Assembly: GCA_018239705.1 (NCBI GenBank)
Contig: JAFEGS010000043.1
Location: 1 to 7,481, forward strand
Reading direction: 5' to 3'
Source: Verrucomicrobiota bacterium
Lineage (GTDB): Bacteria; Chlamydiota; Chlamydiia; Chlamydiales; FEN-1388
Length of the DNA: 7,481 bases
The notes under the pieces are model-generated. The model did not search any database and was not told where the DNA came from. It saw only the letters and a list, made by a program, of their open reading frames with translations. Numbering within the stretch: the stretch's first letter is position 1; every line of letters begins with the position of its first letter. The translations under genes were made by a program, and so were the position numbers. Positions 1 to 6,511 of this stretch are shown here, piece after piece.

Positions 1-678
1 CAGCTTATCCAGGAGCTCAATCTTACCTTAGCCTCTTCAAGCGATCATGCTGCAAAGATAAAGACCCTCAACCGACCCGAAGAGAAAATAGCCTATGCAA
101 CTGACTGCCTCTCTAGCAAGGCCAAGGAGACGTTTGCGCTTCTCTCTCAAGAGATCCAGCTGCAGCTGCTGCTCGATCGAGACCCTCACGGCAACGTGCA
201 GGTGTCAAAGATTGAGACCGAGCGGCTCTTTATCTACCTTGCAAGTAAAGAGATGAAACGGCTTGGAGTGCCCTTTTCAGGCCAGCCAATCTTCTGCGGC
301 TACGAAGGCCGCTCCTGCCTGCCAAGTAATTTTGACTGCAACTACTGCTATAGCCTTGGCAAGCTTGCCCTGCTCCTCATTGCAAGAGGCCATACCGGAT
401 ATATCGTCTCTTTGCAGCATCTTGCCTCCCCTGTCCGCGACTGGCAAGCTGCAGTGACTCCTCTTATCTCGCTGCTTCACCTCGAAGAGCGAGATGGCAA
501 ACAAAAACCGGTTATCGCCAAGGCGCTTGTCGATCTTGCAGCTGCTCCCTTTACACTGTTTGCCTCAAAAAGAGAGGCATGGCGACTGGATGACCAGTAC
601 TGCCAAGTAGGGCCAATGCAGTTCTTTGGTCCGCCGGAGCTCCAGAATGATCCTCCTCTCACGCTCCAGCTTCGTTAA
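1..678 (+). CDS. pfp: Pyrophosphate:fructose 6-phosphate 1-phosphotransferase, C-terminal part (5' end outside window)
   Basis: Catalyses reversible PPi-dependent phosphorylation of fructose 6-phosphate to fructose 1,6-bisphosphate in glycolysis, in the cytoplasm. The frame is open from base 1 and gives 225 residues before TAA; the long PFP family is about 550 residues, so roughly the last 40% is present. Seen in the sequence: DPHGNVQVSKIETE at codons 59-72 and FCGYEGRS at 98-105 (the GYEGR/GYQAR loop of long PFPs, thought to contact the sugar phosphate). These are followed by LPSNFDCNYCYSLG and a GHTGYI segment, in the same order as plant PFP beta and bacterial long-type PFPs. The catalytic GGDD and TIDGD motifs would lie upstream and are not visible. 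An ATG or GTG inside this frame (e.g. GTG at 196) is not the start, because the conserved sequence continues upstream. Chlamydiae usually label such genes pfkA. The family call is firm; PPi rather than ATP use is inferred from family. Confidence 0.9.
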   Translation, partial: QLIQELNLTLASSSDHAAKIKTLNRPEEKIAYATDCLSSKAKETFALLSQEIQLQLLLDRDPHGNVQVSKIETERLFIYLASKEMKRLGVPFSGQPIFCGYEGRSCLPSNFDCNYCYSLGKLALLLIARGHTGYIVSLQHLASPVRDWQAAVTPLISLLHLEERDGKQKPVIAKALVDLAAAPFTLFASKREAWRLDDQYCQVGPMQFFGPPELQNDPPLTLQLR

Positions 679-715
679 TTGGGTATATGTAAAATGTCTT
701 TATGTAGTAAAATCG

Positions 716-1909
716 ATGGCTATGAATAGACACTCACTTCTTCACCTTCTCAATCTCGATGCTGTTGGCGGCGTAGAGGAGCTCTTTACCCATTTCCTCG
801 AAAGATCTCCCTCCGTTCAACCCTGCGACCATCATATCTTGGTAACAGGCAAAAAGCCTCATCGCTTTTTCCAAACGCGCCTGTCCCAATGCAAAAAATC
901 GCTTACACAGGAAAAGTATTGCTGCGGGCTGAAAATCCCCACCTGGCTACGAGAAAGAAGGCGAAAGCGCCTCATCGCTTCTTGCAAGCCAGATGCAATT
1001 GTGCTCTGGAATCGCTTAGAATCCTTCAAGCAGCTCAAGAAGATCGCACCATCTAGCCGCATTGTCTACTATGAGCATGGAGCCTCCTGGTATGAGCCGC
1101 AAAATTCCCCCTGCAAAGAGGCGCTGAAGGATGTAGATACGATCATAGCCAACTCCCATGCAGCAAAACGGCTTTTGCAGCTTAAGTGGGACATTACCTC
1201 CCCTATCCACGTTGTCGAAAACCCACTTAAAGCAGATGTCTTGGCCGCAAAAGCTCCAAAGCGAGCCCCATCTCTTACGAAAAAAGCACTGCATATTGGT
1301 TTTGCCGGCAGACTCATCCCCTTAAAGGGCGTGACGCTCCTCCTCCACGCAGTGAATATCCTCCACAAGCGAGGAGTTCCGGTCGAGCTCTCAATAGCAG
1401 GCGATGGTGAAGATAAGGTGAGGCTACAGCAGGAGGCAAAAAGGCTCGGTATTGACGAGCGAGTCCATTTTGTAGGCTGCATTCCCAACATCTCTCAATT
1501 CTATGGAAAAATAGACCTTCTTGTTGTTCCCTCTATTCGTGAGCCACTCGGCCTTGTGGCACAAGAAGCTGCCCTCTCTGCATGCCCTGTACTTGCAAGC
1601 CTCGTAGATGGCCTGCCGGAAGTTGTGCTTCACGGCAAGACCGGCTACTGCCTCGCTCCAACACTCGATATCGCACAATATGGCTCATTTGGAGGCTCAC
1701 ACAAACAGCTACCGGACACTGTCTACGACCCCATCACCGACTCCCTCTCAAAGCCAAAAATTGTAGACCCAGCTGTTATTGCAGAGCACATTGAGAAGCT
1801 TGTAGAAAACCCCTTCACCTATGAAGCACTCAGCAAGCAGGCGCTTGCCTTTGCCAAGGGAAGACCAACCACCATGCAGTACACACAGGCACTATTAAAT
1901 TGCTTATAA
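716..1909 (+). CDS. Family GT4 (GT-B fold) glycosyltransferase
   Basis: Predicted cytoplasmic or membrane-associated glycosyltransferase that moves a sugar from a nucleotide-sugar donor to an unknown acceptor (glycolipid, lipopolysaccharide or another glycan). The product is 397 residues, normal for GT4. Visible features: an N-terminal acceptor-domain start LLHLLNLDAVGGVEE with the glycine loop; GFAGR at 195-199, with K204 in the donor-binding region; AGDGED; and the E-x7-E motif (E276...E284) in EPLGLVAQE, followed by ASLVDGLPEVVLHGKTG. The start is uncertain. ATG 716 and ATG 722 place the conserved N-terminal strand normally but have no Shine-Dalgarno. ATG 647 has GGAG at 636-639 with 7-nt spacing, would add 23 residues and overlap the upstream gene by 32 bp. 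I chose 716 because the 679-715 stretch looks AT-rich and non-coding. Substrates cannot be read from the sequence, and the neighbours (central carbon enzymes) do not define its pathway. Confidence 0.88.
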   Translation: MAMNRHSLLHLLNLDAVGGVEELFTHFLERSPSVQPCDHHILVTGKKPHRFFQTRLSQCKKSLTQEKYCCGLKIPTWLRERRRKRLIASCKPDAIVLWNRLESFKQLKKIAPSSRIVYYEHGASWYEPQNSPCKEALKDVDTIIANSHAAKRLLQLKWDITSPIHVVENPLKADVLAAKAPKRAPSLTKKALHIGFAGRLIPLKGVTLLLHAVNILHKRGVPVELSIAGDGEDKVRLQQEAKRLGIDERVHFVGCIPNISQFYGKIDLLVVPSIREPLGLVAQEAALSACPVLASLVDGLPEVVLHGKTGYCLAPTLDIAQYGSFGGSHKQLPDTVYDPITDSLSKPKIVDPAVIAEHIEKLVENPFTYEALSKQALAFAKGRPTTMQYTQALLNCL

Positions 1910-1910
1910 T
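1905..1910 (+). promoter_or_regulatory. Candidate -10 element for the zwf operon
   Basis: A perfect TATAAT hexamer overlaps the stop codon of the glycosyltransferase gene and lies 48 bp before the preferred zwf start. No convincing TTGACA-like -35 is visible 16-19 bp upstream, so this would be a weak or activator-dependent promoter if real. Transcription would start near 1916-1918, inside the inverted repeat that follows. Confidence 0.35.
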
Positions 1911-1911
1911 T

Positions 1912-1928
1912 GAGTATCTGTGATACTC
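1912..1928. repeat. Perfect 7-bp inverted repeat between the glycosyltransferase gene and zwf
   Basis: GAGTATC and GATACTC are exact reverse complements separated by TGT, starting 2 nt after the upstream stop codon. There is no run of T after it, so it is a poor intrinsic terminator. Its place right after the TATAAT at 1905-1910 suits an operator covering the transcription start, or an RNA hairpin in the zwf leader or at the 3' end of the upstream message. The function is inferred; only the symmetry is seen. Confidence 0.5.
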
Positions 1929-1944
1929 CTTAAAGATCTATTAT

Positions 1945-1948
1945 GGAG
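1945..1948 (+). promoter_or_regulatory. Shine-Dalgarno that decides the zwf start
   Basis: GGAG here lies 9 nt upstream of ATG 1958, a suitable distance. The earlier in-frame ATG at 1943 overlaps this site and has no purine-rich motif before it. This favours translation from 1958 (or the adjacent ATG 1961). Confidence 0.55.
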
Positions 1949-1957
1949 CATAAGAGC

Positions 1958-3505
1958 ATGATGACACAGCCGTTTCTTACAAATCCTCTCGAAGAGCCAA
2001 CAACGAGCAAAATTGCTGACCCTTGCGTCTTGGTGATTCTTGGAGCAACTGGTGATCTCACCTCAAGAAAGCTGCTGCCGGCACTCTATAATCTTGAGCG
2101 CGAAGGCCTTCTGCCCTCACATTTTGCATGCGTAGGCTTTGCCAGAAGAGAAAAAACGCACGAGCAGTTCCGCACCGAAATGTACGATGCGATCAGTAAA
2201 TACTCCCGAGTAAAGCCTATCGACCAAAAGCTCTGGAACGAGTTCTCGGAGCAGATTTTTTATCATCGCTCAGAATTTGATAATGATGAGGGCTACATAG
2301 CACTCGATCGCTTTTTACAAGAGATCGACACAAAATTTGGGACCAAGGGAAACCGTATCTACTACCTCTCCACTCCTCCAAGCTACTTTCCGGATATCAT
2401 CAAAAGACTCGGGAGCCATGGGCTTATCTACAATCCTGAAAAGGTCCACAACAAATGGTCAAAGATCATTATTGAAAAGCCTTTTGGACGCGATCTTGCC
2501 TCTGCAGTGGCTCTTCAGCGCGAAATTACAGAACACCTCAAAGAAGAGCAGATCTACCGCATCGACCATTGGCTCGGAAAAGAGACAGTTCAAAATTTAC
2601 TTGTTATGCGCTTTGGTAACTCTATTTTTGAATCGATCTGGAACAACCGCTACATCGACTGCGTCCAGATCACTGTTGGCGAAGATCTTGGAGTAGGCAC
2701 GAGGGGGAAATTCTGGGAAGAGGCAGGCATGCTCAGAGATATCGTGCAAAACCACATGATGCAGCTACTCTCTTTGGTAGCAATGGAGCCGCCCGTAAGC
2801 ACGCAGGCAGACTCTATTCGCGATGAGAAAGTAAAAGTACTCCACTCTATACGCCCTATACCTATTCCACATCTCGATCAGCATGTCATCCGCGCGCAGT
2901 ATGGTCCGGGCTTTATCGACGGTGAGCCTGTTAAAGGATACCGACAAGAGGACAATGTCAGTCCTACCTCTACTATAGAGACCTACGTAGCCATGCAGCT
3001 CTTTGTCGACAACTGGCGATGGGCCGGTGTGCCCTTCTATCTACGCGCAGGCAAGCGACTGCCAAAAAAAGCGACAGAGATTGCAGTCTGCTTCAAACAG
3101 GTGCCCGGCGTGCTTTTTGGCAAATGCAGCTGTCGGGATGAAGCAAATGTTCTTGTGATCAGGATTCAACCTGATGAAGGCATATCGCTTCGCATCAACT
3201 CCAAAGTGCCCGGTATGAGCGGTATCACGCAGCCTGTCAAGATGGATTTTCGCTACGGCTCCTACTTTGGTGCTACGCCGCCGGAAGCATATGAACGACT
3301 TATCTGTGACTGTATCTTAGGCGACTCTACTCTCTTTGCCAGGGAAGATGAGGTGCTCACTTCGTGGCAAATCCTCACTCCTGTGCTCAATCGATGGGAA
3401 GAGGTACAGCCACACGACTTCCCCAATTACGCTGCAGGCACATGGGGTCCGCAAGCTGCTGAACAGCTCCTATTTAAAAACAACAGACAGTGGCGATTTG
3501 TATAA
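1958..3505 (+). CDS. zwf: Glucose-6-phosphate 1-dehydrogenase
   Basis: First enzyme of the oxidative pentose-phosphate pathway: oxidises glucose 6-phosphate to 6-phosphogluconolactone with reduction of NADP+, in the cytoplasm. The product is 515 residues, within the normal family range of about 480-520. Seen: the Rossmann dinucleotide motif GATGDL at 29-34; IEKPFGRDL; the active-site signature RIDHWLGKE at 201-209 (usually RIDHYLGKE; Trp replaces Tyr); and VQNHMMQ with H266. D203 and H266 are spaced as the catalytic Asp-His pair (D177/H240) of the Leuconostoc enzyme, and H204 matches its phosphate-binding His178. The C-terminal half carries YLRAGKRL and ends normally. A start at ATG 1943 would add five residues. 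It is first in a zwf-opcA-pgl operon, with opcA 14 bp downstream. A possible -10 box and inverted repeat lie just upstream. Confidence 0.97.
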   Translation: MMTQPFLTNPLEEPTTSKIADPCVLVILGATGDLTSRKLLPALYNLEREGLLPSHFACVGFARREKTHEQFRTEMYDAISKYSRVKPIDQKLWNEFSEQIFYHRSEFDNDEGYIALDRFLQEIDTKFGTKGNRIYYLSTPPSYFPDIIKRLGSHGLIYNPEKVHNKWSKIIIEKPFGRDLASAVALQREITEHLKEEQIYRIDHWLGKETVQNLLVMRFGNSIFESIWNNRYIDCVQITVGEDLGVGTRGKFWEEAGMLRDIVQNHMMQLLSLVAMEPPVSTQADSIRDEKVKVLHSIRPIPIPHLDQHVIRAQYGPGFIDGEPVKGYRQEDNVSPTSTIETYVAMQLFVDNWRWAGVPFYLRAGKRLPKKATEIAVCFKQVPGVLFGKCSCRDEANVLVIRIQPDEGISLRINSKVPGMSGITQPVKMDFRYGSYFGATPPEAYERLICDCILGDSTLFAREDEVLTSWQILTPVLNRWEEVQPHDFPNYAAGTWGPQAAEQLLFKNNRQWRFV

Positions 3506-3519
3506 GGATTTTACGAGCT

Positions 3520-4599
3520 ATGATCACTAGAAATTATTTAGAAGAGGCTCCCCTCCCTACGCATGCAGAGGGACAAAACGTCATAAAGGCATCGCTATTC
3601 AATCTGATCGTAGTGACAAACACGCTTCAACGAGCAATCCACTGCCAGGAGCTTGTGCGCTCGATTACCGAAAAATTTCCCTGCCGCGTGATATTTGTAC
3701 AGGTAGATGAGGCCAGTCAGCCAGACTTTTTCCATACGGAACGCTCCGTGCAGGCCTCAGGACTGGGAGACAATGCCGTCTATTTTGACCAGCTGCTCAT
3801 CGAGTCGTCAGCAGACCAGCTGCACAAAGTACCCTTCCTGATCCTGCCAAATATTATCCCGGACTTACCGATTTATATTTTACTTGGACAAGATCCGACC
3901 CAAGAACACACTATTTTACCACAGCTCCAAAAATATGCAGCCCGCGTGATCTTTGACATTGAAGCTATCGATGACCTGCAAGGCTTTAGTGAAAAGATGC
4001 TTGCCGCTTTGCATATTGCGCATTGCAACTACGTAGATATCAAATGGGCCAAGCTAAAGCCATGGCGAGAGGGCATAGCTCGTGTCTTTAACGATCCAGA
4101 AAAGCTTGAAATGCTGCAGCAGAGCAAAAGCGTCCAAATTACCTTTGTAGGCAGGTGCGACCAGTCTGAACAAAAAAATGAACTTCAAGCCCTCTACCTC
4201 CAGGCGTGGCTTGCCTCCCGGTTAAACTGGACCCTCCTCAATGTAGAAAATGAACAGGGGTATATACGCATTTCCTACCAGTCAAAAAACCAGCCGATCA
4301 CCTTATCGATACTGCCCAAAGATAGCGAAGCGCTCGAGACCGGATCTCTATTTGCTGTCGAAGTGATGAGCTATGATGATGCCCATTTTCTGATCTCTCA
4401 TGAAGGCGTAGGCACGTCAAGCCACGTGACTGTCCACGCTTCGACTCGCGACCGATGTGAAATGCCCTACACGCTCTTTTTCACAAACCATCAAAAGGGC
4501 TCATCGCTTGTACAGGAGATGTTCTACCAGCCTTCAAGCGAGCATTATGCCCAGATGCTGCAGATATTCAGCTCTCCCTTGTGGGGGAAACTGGCCTGA
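3520..4599 (+). CDS. opcA: OpcA-like glucose-6-phosphate dehydrogenase assembly protein
   Basis: OpcA proteins are known from cyanobacteria and actinobacteria as factors that promote assembly and activity of G6PDH; they are not enzymes. The product here is 359 residues. Seen: a strand-rich N-terminal part with SLFNLIVVTN (25-34), HCQELVRSITEKFPCRVIFV (41-60; the 'HPSRVI'-like segment) and LPNIIPDLPIYILLG (109-123; the 'LLLPDLPVFLWW'-like segment), in the order expected of OpcA. The C-terminal half (about 200-359) is less familiar to me. The start is ATG 3520, with AAGGA at 3504-3508 overlapping the zwf stop. An in-frame ATG at 3490 lies inside zwf and is less likely. It sits between zwf and pgl, and its stop overlaps the pgl start by one base, so translation is probably coupled. 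The location next to its presumed partner supports the call, which rests on recalled motif similarity rather than a search. Confidence 0.75.
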   Translation: MITRNYLEEAPLPTHAEGQNVIKASLFNLIVVTNTLQRAIHCQELVRSITEKFPCRVIFVQVDEASQPDFFHTERSVQASGLGDNAVYFDQLLIESSADQLHKVPFLILPNIIPDLPIYILLGQDPTQEHTILPQLQKYAARVIFDIEAIDDLQGFSEKMLAALHIAHCNYVDIKWAKLKPWREGIARVFNDPEKLEMLQQSKSVQITFVGRCDQSEQKNELQALYLQAWLASRLNWTLLNVENEQGYIRISYQSKNQPITLSILPKDSEALETGSLFAVEVMSYDDAHFLISHEGVGTSSHVTVHASTRDRCEMPYTLFFTNHQKGSSLVQEMFYQPSSEHYAQMLQIFSSPLWGKLA

Positions 4600-4601
4600 T
4601 G
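4583..4601 (+). promoter_or_regulatory. Ribosome binding site and TGATG translational coupling at the opcA/pgl junction
   Basis: GGGGGA at 4583-4588 lies about 10 nt before the pgl ATG at 4599. The opcA stop TGA (4597-4599) shares its last base with that ATG. The overlap and site together point to pgl translation coupled to opcA, and argue against the in-frame GTG at 4581, which would precede the site. Confidence 0.7.
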
Positions 4602-5306
4602 AATAGAAAACTGTGCCTATTTGAAACTGAGCAGGAGGCCATCGCCTTTTGCACCTCCCATTTTCTACAAGAGGCTAAAAAGGCCCTTCTCGAAAGAGGC
4701 ACCTTTGCTGTAGCCCTCTCCGGAGGAAGCACGCCAAAGAAATTTTTCCAGGCTTTAAGCGATGCAAAAGAGACGCTTGACTGGAGTAACATCGTACTCT
4801 TCTGGAGTGATGAACGGGCCGTGGCTCCAGATCATCCTGACAGCAATTTCGGCATGGCCATGCACTACCTTGGCAAAAAGCCCTTCAATGAAGCAAAGAT
4901 GTTTCGCATGGAAGCTGAGCGAACAGATGCCGATGCTGCCGCCCGGGAGTATGAACGACTCATCCATGAGAGGTGCCCTGAAGGCCGCTTTGACATTGTC
5001 TACCTCGGCGTTGGCGAGGATGGCCACACGGCCTCCCTCTTTCCTCACACTTCCGCCCTGACAGTACGCGATAGAAAGGTGGTAGCAAACTACGTTGAAG
5101 CAAAAAAGAGCTGGAGAATGACGCTGACCTTTCCTTGCATCAATGAGGCGCGAAATATTGTTGTGCTGGCTTTAGGCCCCTCCAAAGCGCCTATCATCAA
5201 GGAAATATTTAATCCAGTGGGCAAAGAGCTATTACCGGCAGCCCTTGTCGGCACACAAGAGACCCCTGCACTTTTTATTTGTGATCGAGCAGCAGCAAAT
5301 GAATAA
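4599..5306 (+). CDS. pgl: 6-phosphogluconolactonase (DevB/SOL type)
   Basis: Hydrolyses 6-phosphogluconolactone, the product of the zwf enzyme, to 6-phosphogluconate; cytoplasmic second step of the oxidative pentose-phosphate pathway. The product is 235 residues, typical of the SOL/DevB family. Seen: SGGSTP at 41-46 (phosphate-binding loop shared with glucosamine-6-phosphate deaminase relatives), FWSDERAV, HPDSNFGMA, and GVGEDGHTASLFP at 137-149 containing the conserved Asp/His active-site region. GVGEDGHTASLFP, together with the zwf neighbour, distinguishes it from NagB deaminases. It is the last gene of the zwf-opcA-pgl unit; a small hairpin and a large octamer hairpin repeat lie just downstream. 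No truncation or frameshift. Confidence 0.95.
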   Translation: MNRKLCLFETEQEAIAFCTSHFLQEAKKALLERGTFAVALSGGSTPKKFFQALSDAKETLDWSNIVLFWSDERAVAPDHPDSNFGMAMHYLGKKPFNEAKMFRMEAERTDADAAAREYERLIHERCPEGRFDIVYLGVGEDGHTASLFPHTSALTVRDRKVVANYVEAKKSWRMTLTFPCINEARNIVVLALGPSKAPIIKEIFNPVGKELLPAALVGTQETPALFICDRAAANE

Positions 5307-5310
5307 TATA

Positions 5311-5323
5311 CGAGTGGCACTCG
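5311..5323 (+). repeat. Short hairpin just after the pgl stop
   Basis: CGAGT and ACTCG flank GGC, starting 5 nt after the pgl stop codon. The following bases (AAAGTTC...) are not a U tract, so it is at best a weak terminator or a 3'-end stabilising stem. Its arms share GAGT/ACTC with the hairpin after the glycosyltransferase stop, which may be chance. Confidence 0.35.
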
Positions 5324-5340
5324 AAAGTTCTGCAATTATT

Positions 5341-5466
5341 TCTGATGCTGCTCTCTGCGTCTCTGCGTCTCTGCGTCTCTGCGTTGAATTTTTAATCCGG
5401 ATGGCGTTTAAGCCAAAATTAAACGCAGAGACGCAGAGACGCAGAGACGCAGAGAATAGCAACAGA
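5341..5466. repeat. Octamer-array hairpin repeat (MITE-like), four 8-bp units per arm
   Basis: The left arm holds four exact tandem copies of CTCTGCGT (5353-5384) and the right arm four exact copies of its reverse complement ACGCAGAG (5423-5454). Pairing is continuous from 5352-5392 with 5415-5455, 41 positions with one mismatch (G5386/A5421). It extends imperfectly outward to 5341/5466, where the ends read TCTG and CAGA. The 22-nt loop (5393-5414) contains the palindrome ATCCGGAT and a GGC/GCC mini-stem. Similar CTCTGCGT tracts are, from memory, dispersed repeats in many unrelated bacterial genomes, often mis-annotated as peptides containing RRDAETQRR. A clear target-site duplication is not visible. 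It lies between pgl (35 bp after the stop) and tsaD (21 bp before the start), so in RNA it would form a very stable stem that could terminate or protect the operon message. Confidence 0.9.
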
Positions 5467-5487
5467 CATTTCAACCGGGAATAGCAC

Positions 5488-6477
5488 ATGCTTGTCCTTG
5501 GCATTGAGACCACCTGCGATGAGACCTCCTGCGCTGTTGTCCGAGACGGTGTTGAGATACTCTCCAACGTTATCTATTCACAAATCGACATCCATAGTAA
5601 GTTTGGCGGCGTTGTCCCAGAACTTGCATGCCGTCACCATATCGATGCCATCTCCCACGTACTTACAGAGGCACTACACAAGGCCAATGTTACACTCCAA
5701 GAGATTGACCTCATCGCCGTAGCAAAGGGACCCGGTCTGATCGGAGCCCTTCTGATTGGCATCCATTTTGCAAAAGCGCTTGCCTGGTCATTAAAAAAGC
5801 CAATTGTCGGCGTCAACCACGTTGAAGCACATCTCTACGCAGCGATCATGTCTCAGCCGCAACCTGCCAGCCTGCCTGCCCTTGGCGTCGTCTTGTCAGG
5901 AGGCCATACAAGCCTTGTGCACATGCATGGGATAGGAAATTACTCACTTCTTGGTGAGACAGTTGACGATGCTATTGGAGAAGCTTTTGACAAAACAGCC
6001 AAAATTTTAGGGCTGGGATATCCGGGCGGGCCTATTATCGAAAAGCTAGCAAAGAAGGGAAACCCAAAACGTTTTGCCTTTAAAGCAGGACAGGTCAAGG
6101 GACGAGAGCTCGATTTTTCCTTTAGCGGTATTAAAACGGCCGTCTACTATACGATCAAGGACATGCAGCTCTCCCAAGATGATATCTGCGATGTAGCCGC
6201 CTCGTTCCAGGAAGCGGTCTTTTTTGATGTCCTTCGCAAAACAGAGCTTGCTATTGCAGTTGCAGGCATAGAGGCTATCTATTTGGGCGGCGGAGTGACG
6301 CAAAATTCCTACTTACGAGAGCTTTTCCAATCAAAATGTCCCACTGCCTGCTTTTGGCCCAAAGGCGATCTCTGTCTCGATAATGCAGCGATGATTGCAG
6401 GCCTTGGCTACCACATGAGCCACTCAGAAAGCCCCTTCAGCATTGAACCGGAAACAAGAATCCCTTTCCATAAATAA
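5488..6477 (+). CDS. tsaD: tRNA N6-adenosine threonylcarbamoyltransferase (TsaD/Gcp/YgjD)
   Basis: Catalytic subunit that transfers the threonylcarbamoyl group from threonylcarbamoyl-AMP to A37 of tRNAs reading ANN codons, working with TsaB and TsaE (TsaC makes the donor). The product is 329 residues against about 335-340 usual, so complete. Seen: the N-terminal ASKHA strand MLVLGIETTCDETS, ELACRHHI, KGPGLIGALLIG, the metal-binding NHVEAH with H111 and H115 (same numbering as E. coli), SGGHT at 137-141, GEAFDKTAK, GYPGGP, the FSFSGIKTA segment, LGGGVTQN, and the metal-ligand region D298-N299 in CLDNAAMIA. All key residues are present. ATG 5488 is chosen because it begins the conserved N-terminus and has GGGA 7 nt upstream. 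No own promoter is evident in the 21 bp after the hairpin repeat, so it may be read through from the upstream operon or from a promoter hidden near the repeat. Confidence 0.97.
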   Translation: MLVLGIETTCDETSCAVVRDGVEILSNVIYSQIDIHSKFGGVVPELACRHHIDAISHVLTEALHKANVTLQEIDLIAVAKGPGLIGALLIGIHFAKALAWSLKKPIVGVNHVEAHLYAAIMSQPQPASLPALGVVLSGGHTSLVHMHGIGNYSLLGETVDDAIGEAFDKTAKILGLGYPGGPIIEKLAKKGNPKRFAFKAGQVKGRELDFSFSGIKTAVYYTIKDMQLSQDDICDVAASFQEAVFFDVLRKTELAIAVAGIEAIYLGGGVTQNSYLRELFQSKCPTACFWPKGDLCLDNAAMIAGLGYHMSHSESPFSIEPETRIPFHK

Positions 6478-6481
6478 TTCA

Positions 6482-6511
6482 TTGACATCCTACATAGTAT
6501 TCTTCTATTTA
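6482..6511 (+). promoter_or_regulatory. Candidate sigma-70/sigma-66 promoter of the RasGEF-like gene
   Basis: A perfect TTGACA (6482-6487) lies 4 nt after the tsaD stop. The best -10 is TATTTA (6506-6511), only a partial match, at 18-bp spacing. Transcription would begin near 6518, giving a short leader that carries the AAAAAAGGGG ribosome binding site. The -35 is strong evidence; the -10 is weak. Confidence 0.45.

Noticed and set aside
626..715. TTG start at 626 for the glycosyltransferase
   Set aside because: It lies 53 bp inside the phosphofructokinase gene, uses a rare start codon, and adds residues unlike a GT4 N-terminus. ATG 647 or 716/722 is more plausible.
1069..1491. 140-codon antisense frame within the glycosyltransferase gene, and similar antisense frames across zwf, pgl and tsaD
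   Set aside because: The sense strand carries clear conserved motifs through the same stretches. The antisense products show no recognisable domain or ribosome binding site.
1912..1928. Intrinsic terminator after the glycosyltransferase gene
   Set aside because: The stem is only 7 bp, AT-rich, and is followed by CTTAAAG rather than a T run.
2558..2584. Loss of the zwf active-site tyrosine (RIDHWLGKE instead of RIDHYLGKE)
   Set aside because: The Tyr-to-Trp change keeps an aromatic residue; Asp, His and Lys are intact and the second catalytic His (266) is at the expected spacing, so the enzyme should be active.
5353..5454. CRISPR-like array
   Set aside because: Units are 8 bp, directly adjacent with no spacers, and the second array is the reverse complement of the first. 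This is a hairpin repeat.
5335..5472. Target-site duplication flanking the hairpin repeat
   Set aside because: ATT occurs near both ends (5338-5340 and 5468-5470), but not at equal distance from the ends and it is only 3 bp in an AT-rich region, so it is not convincing.
5232..5567. Open frames on both strands across the octamer repeat (peptides with repeated SASLRLCV or RRDAETQ)
   Set aside because: They arise because an 8-bp repeat without stops is open in several frames. They overlap pgl and tsaD ends, have no family and no ribosome binding site; the DNA repeat explains them.
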